Positions 6,487-6,792 of a DNA stretch of 6,792 nt are shown piece by piece. Under the pieces are notes generated by a model that was not told where the DNA came from, searched no databases, and saw only the letters and a program-made list of their open reading frames with translations. Made by a program: the position numbers and the translations under genes. Each line of letters starts with the position of its first letter. Within the stretch, counting starts at the first letter, position 1. Source of the DNA: Deltaproteobacteria bacterium (lineage in GTDB: Bacteria > Desulfobacterota > Desulfuromonadia > Desulfuromonadales > Geopsychrobacteraceae); assembly GCA_009993495.1 (NCBI GenBank), contig JAACTI010000097.1, positions 1-6,792 on the forward strand, given 5' to 3'.

Positions 6487-6792
6487 ATGCTTGGTCTGCT
6501 TGCTGCTACCTTTGAAGAAACGGCTCTGCTCCGCCAGACGCTGTCTTTTTCCCCTGATCCCCTCTTTCCTGACACCGGTTTCATTACCCACCACAACCAC
6601 CAGCAAATTCGGCTGATCCACCTGGGGGTAGGCATGGTTTCTGCGTCTATGGCCCTGACCCAGCTGCTTGAGCGCCACCCCCCCGAGCTGTTGATTGCCT
6701 TCGGCTGCGGAGGCGCTTATTCACGCAGCGGATTAAAAAATGGCGACCTGGCCCTGGCCAGCGCTGAGGTGTTCGGAGACCTGGGGATCGCT
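6487..6792 (+). CDS. mqnB: Futalosine hydrolase MqnB, N-terminal part (runs off window)
   Basis: 102 residues are visible from ATG 6487, with the frame open to the window edge. The pattern is that of the purine nucleoside phosphorylase/hydrolase fold: an N-terminal MLGLLAATFEE strand, IHLGVGMVSAS (44-54), LLIAFGCGGAYSRSGLKNGD (68-87) and LALASAEVFGDLGIA (88-102). The GAY-x(3)-GL-x(2)-GD and FGDLG combination is what I recognise from futalosine hydrolases. MqnB splits hypoxanthine from futalosine to give dehypoxanthine futalosine in the alternative menaquinone pathway. It is cytoplasmic. Alternatives within the superfamily are 5'-methylthioadenosine/SAH nucleosidase or another phosphorylase. 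The start is two bases after the preceding stop with no clear Shine-Dalgarno, so translation probably depends on coupling. Confidence 0.8.
   Translation, partial: MLGLLAATFEETALLRQTLSFSPDPLFPDTGFITHHNHQQIRLIHLGVGMVSASMALTQLLERHPPELLIAFGCGGAYSRSGLKNGDLALASAEVFGDLGIA

Noticed and set aside
1..6792. CRISPR array, riboswitch, toxin-antitoxin or phage-defence genes
   Set aside because: I looked on both strands and saw no regularly spaced repeats, no recognisable aptamer core and no defence-gene motifs.

Overview
The window looks like chromosomal DNA of a Desulfuromonadales-type deltaproteobacterium (Geobacter/Desulfuromonas/Pelobacter relatives). This rests on an mglB-mglA pair very close to the Myxococcus type, a futalosine-pathway menaquinone gene, a REP-associated tyrosine transposase (RAYT) relic of the kind frequent in that group, and moderate GC. 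No species can be named from the sequence alone.

Layout, left to right. Bases 1-543 (+) are the 3' end of a gene for a TPR-like protein whose start lies outside the window. It converges on a 740-codon minus-strand gene (807-3029) that I cannot assign. That protein has an N-terminal three-cysteine cluster, an acidic stretch, HEAT-like helices and a charged coiled-coil. The 263 bases between the two genes hold a short unexplained open frame and a sequence resembling RAYT flanks. Bases 3030-3923 have no intact gene: they hold a wrecked RAYT gene (3174-3712) whose centre has been replaced by what looks like an IS21-type insertion-sequence end, then a poly-C tract and featureless DNA. A compact tRNA-Asn(GTT) unit follows on the minus strand, with a consensus sigma-70 promoter, encoded CCA and a strong rho-independent terminator.

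Bases 4065-5167 (-) encode MglB and MglA, the Roadblock-domain regulator and Ras-like GTPase that set front-rear polarity in Myxococcus. They read in the order mglB then mglA, 17 nt apart, from a good sigma-70 promoter. A divergent sigma-70 promoter in the same 225-base spacer drives an uncharacterised acidic 363-residue protein (5393-6484, +). Two bases after its stop begins mqnB (futalosine hydrolase), which runs off the right edge; the two are probably one operon.

The functional themes are cell polarity/motility (mglBA), menaquinone synthesis (mqnB) and tRNA supply, with a small scar of mobile-element decay. I did not find a convincing new multi-gene system. The best candidates for new biology are the two unassigned proteins and the composite transposon scar.
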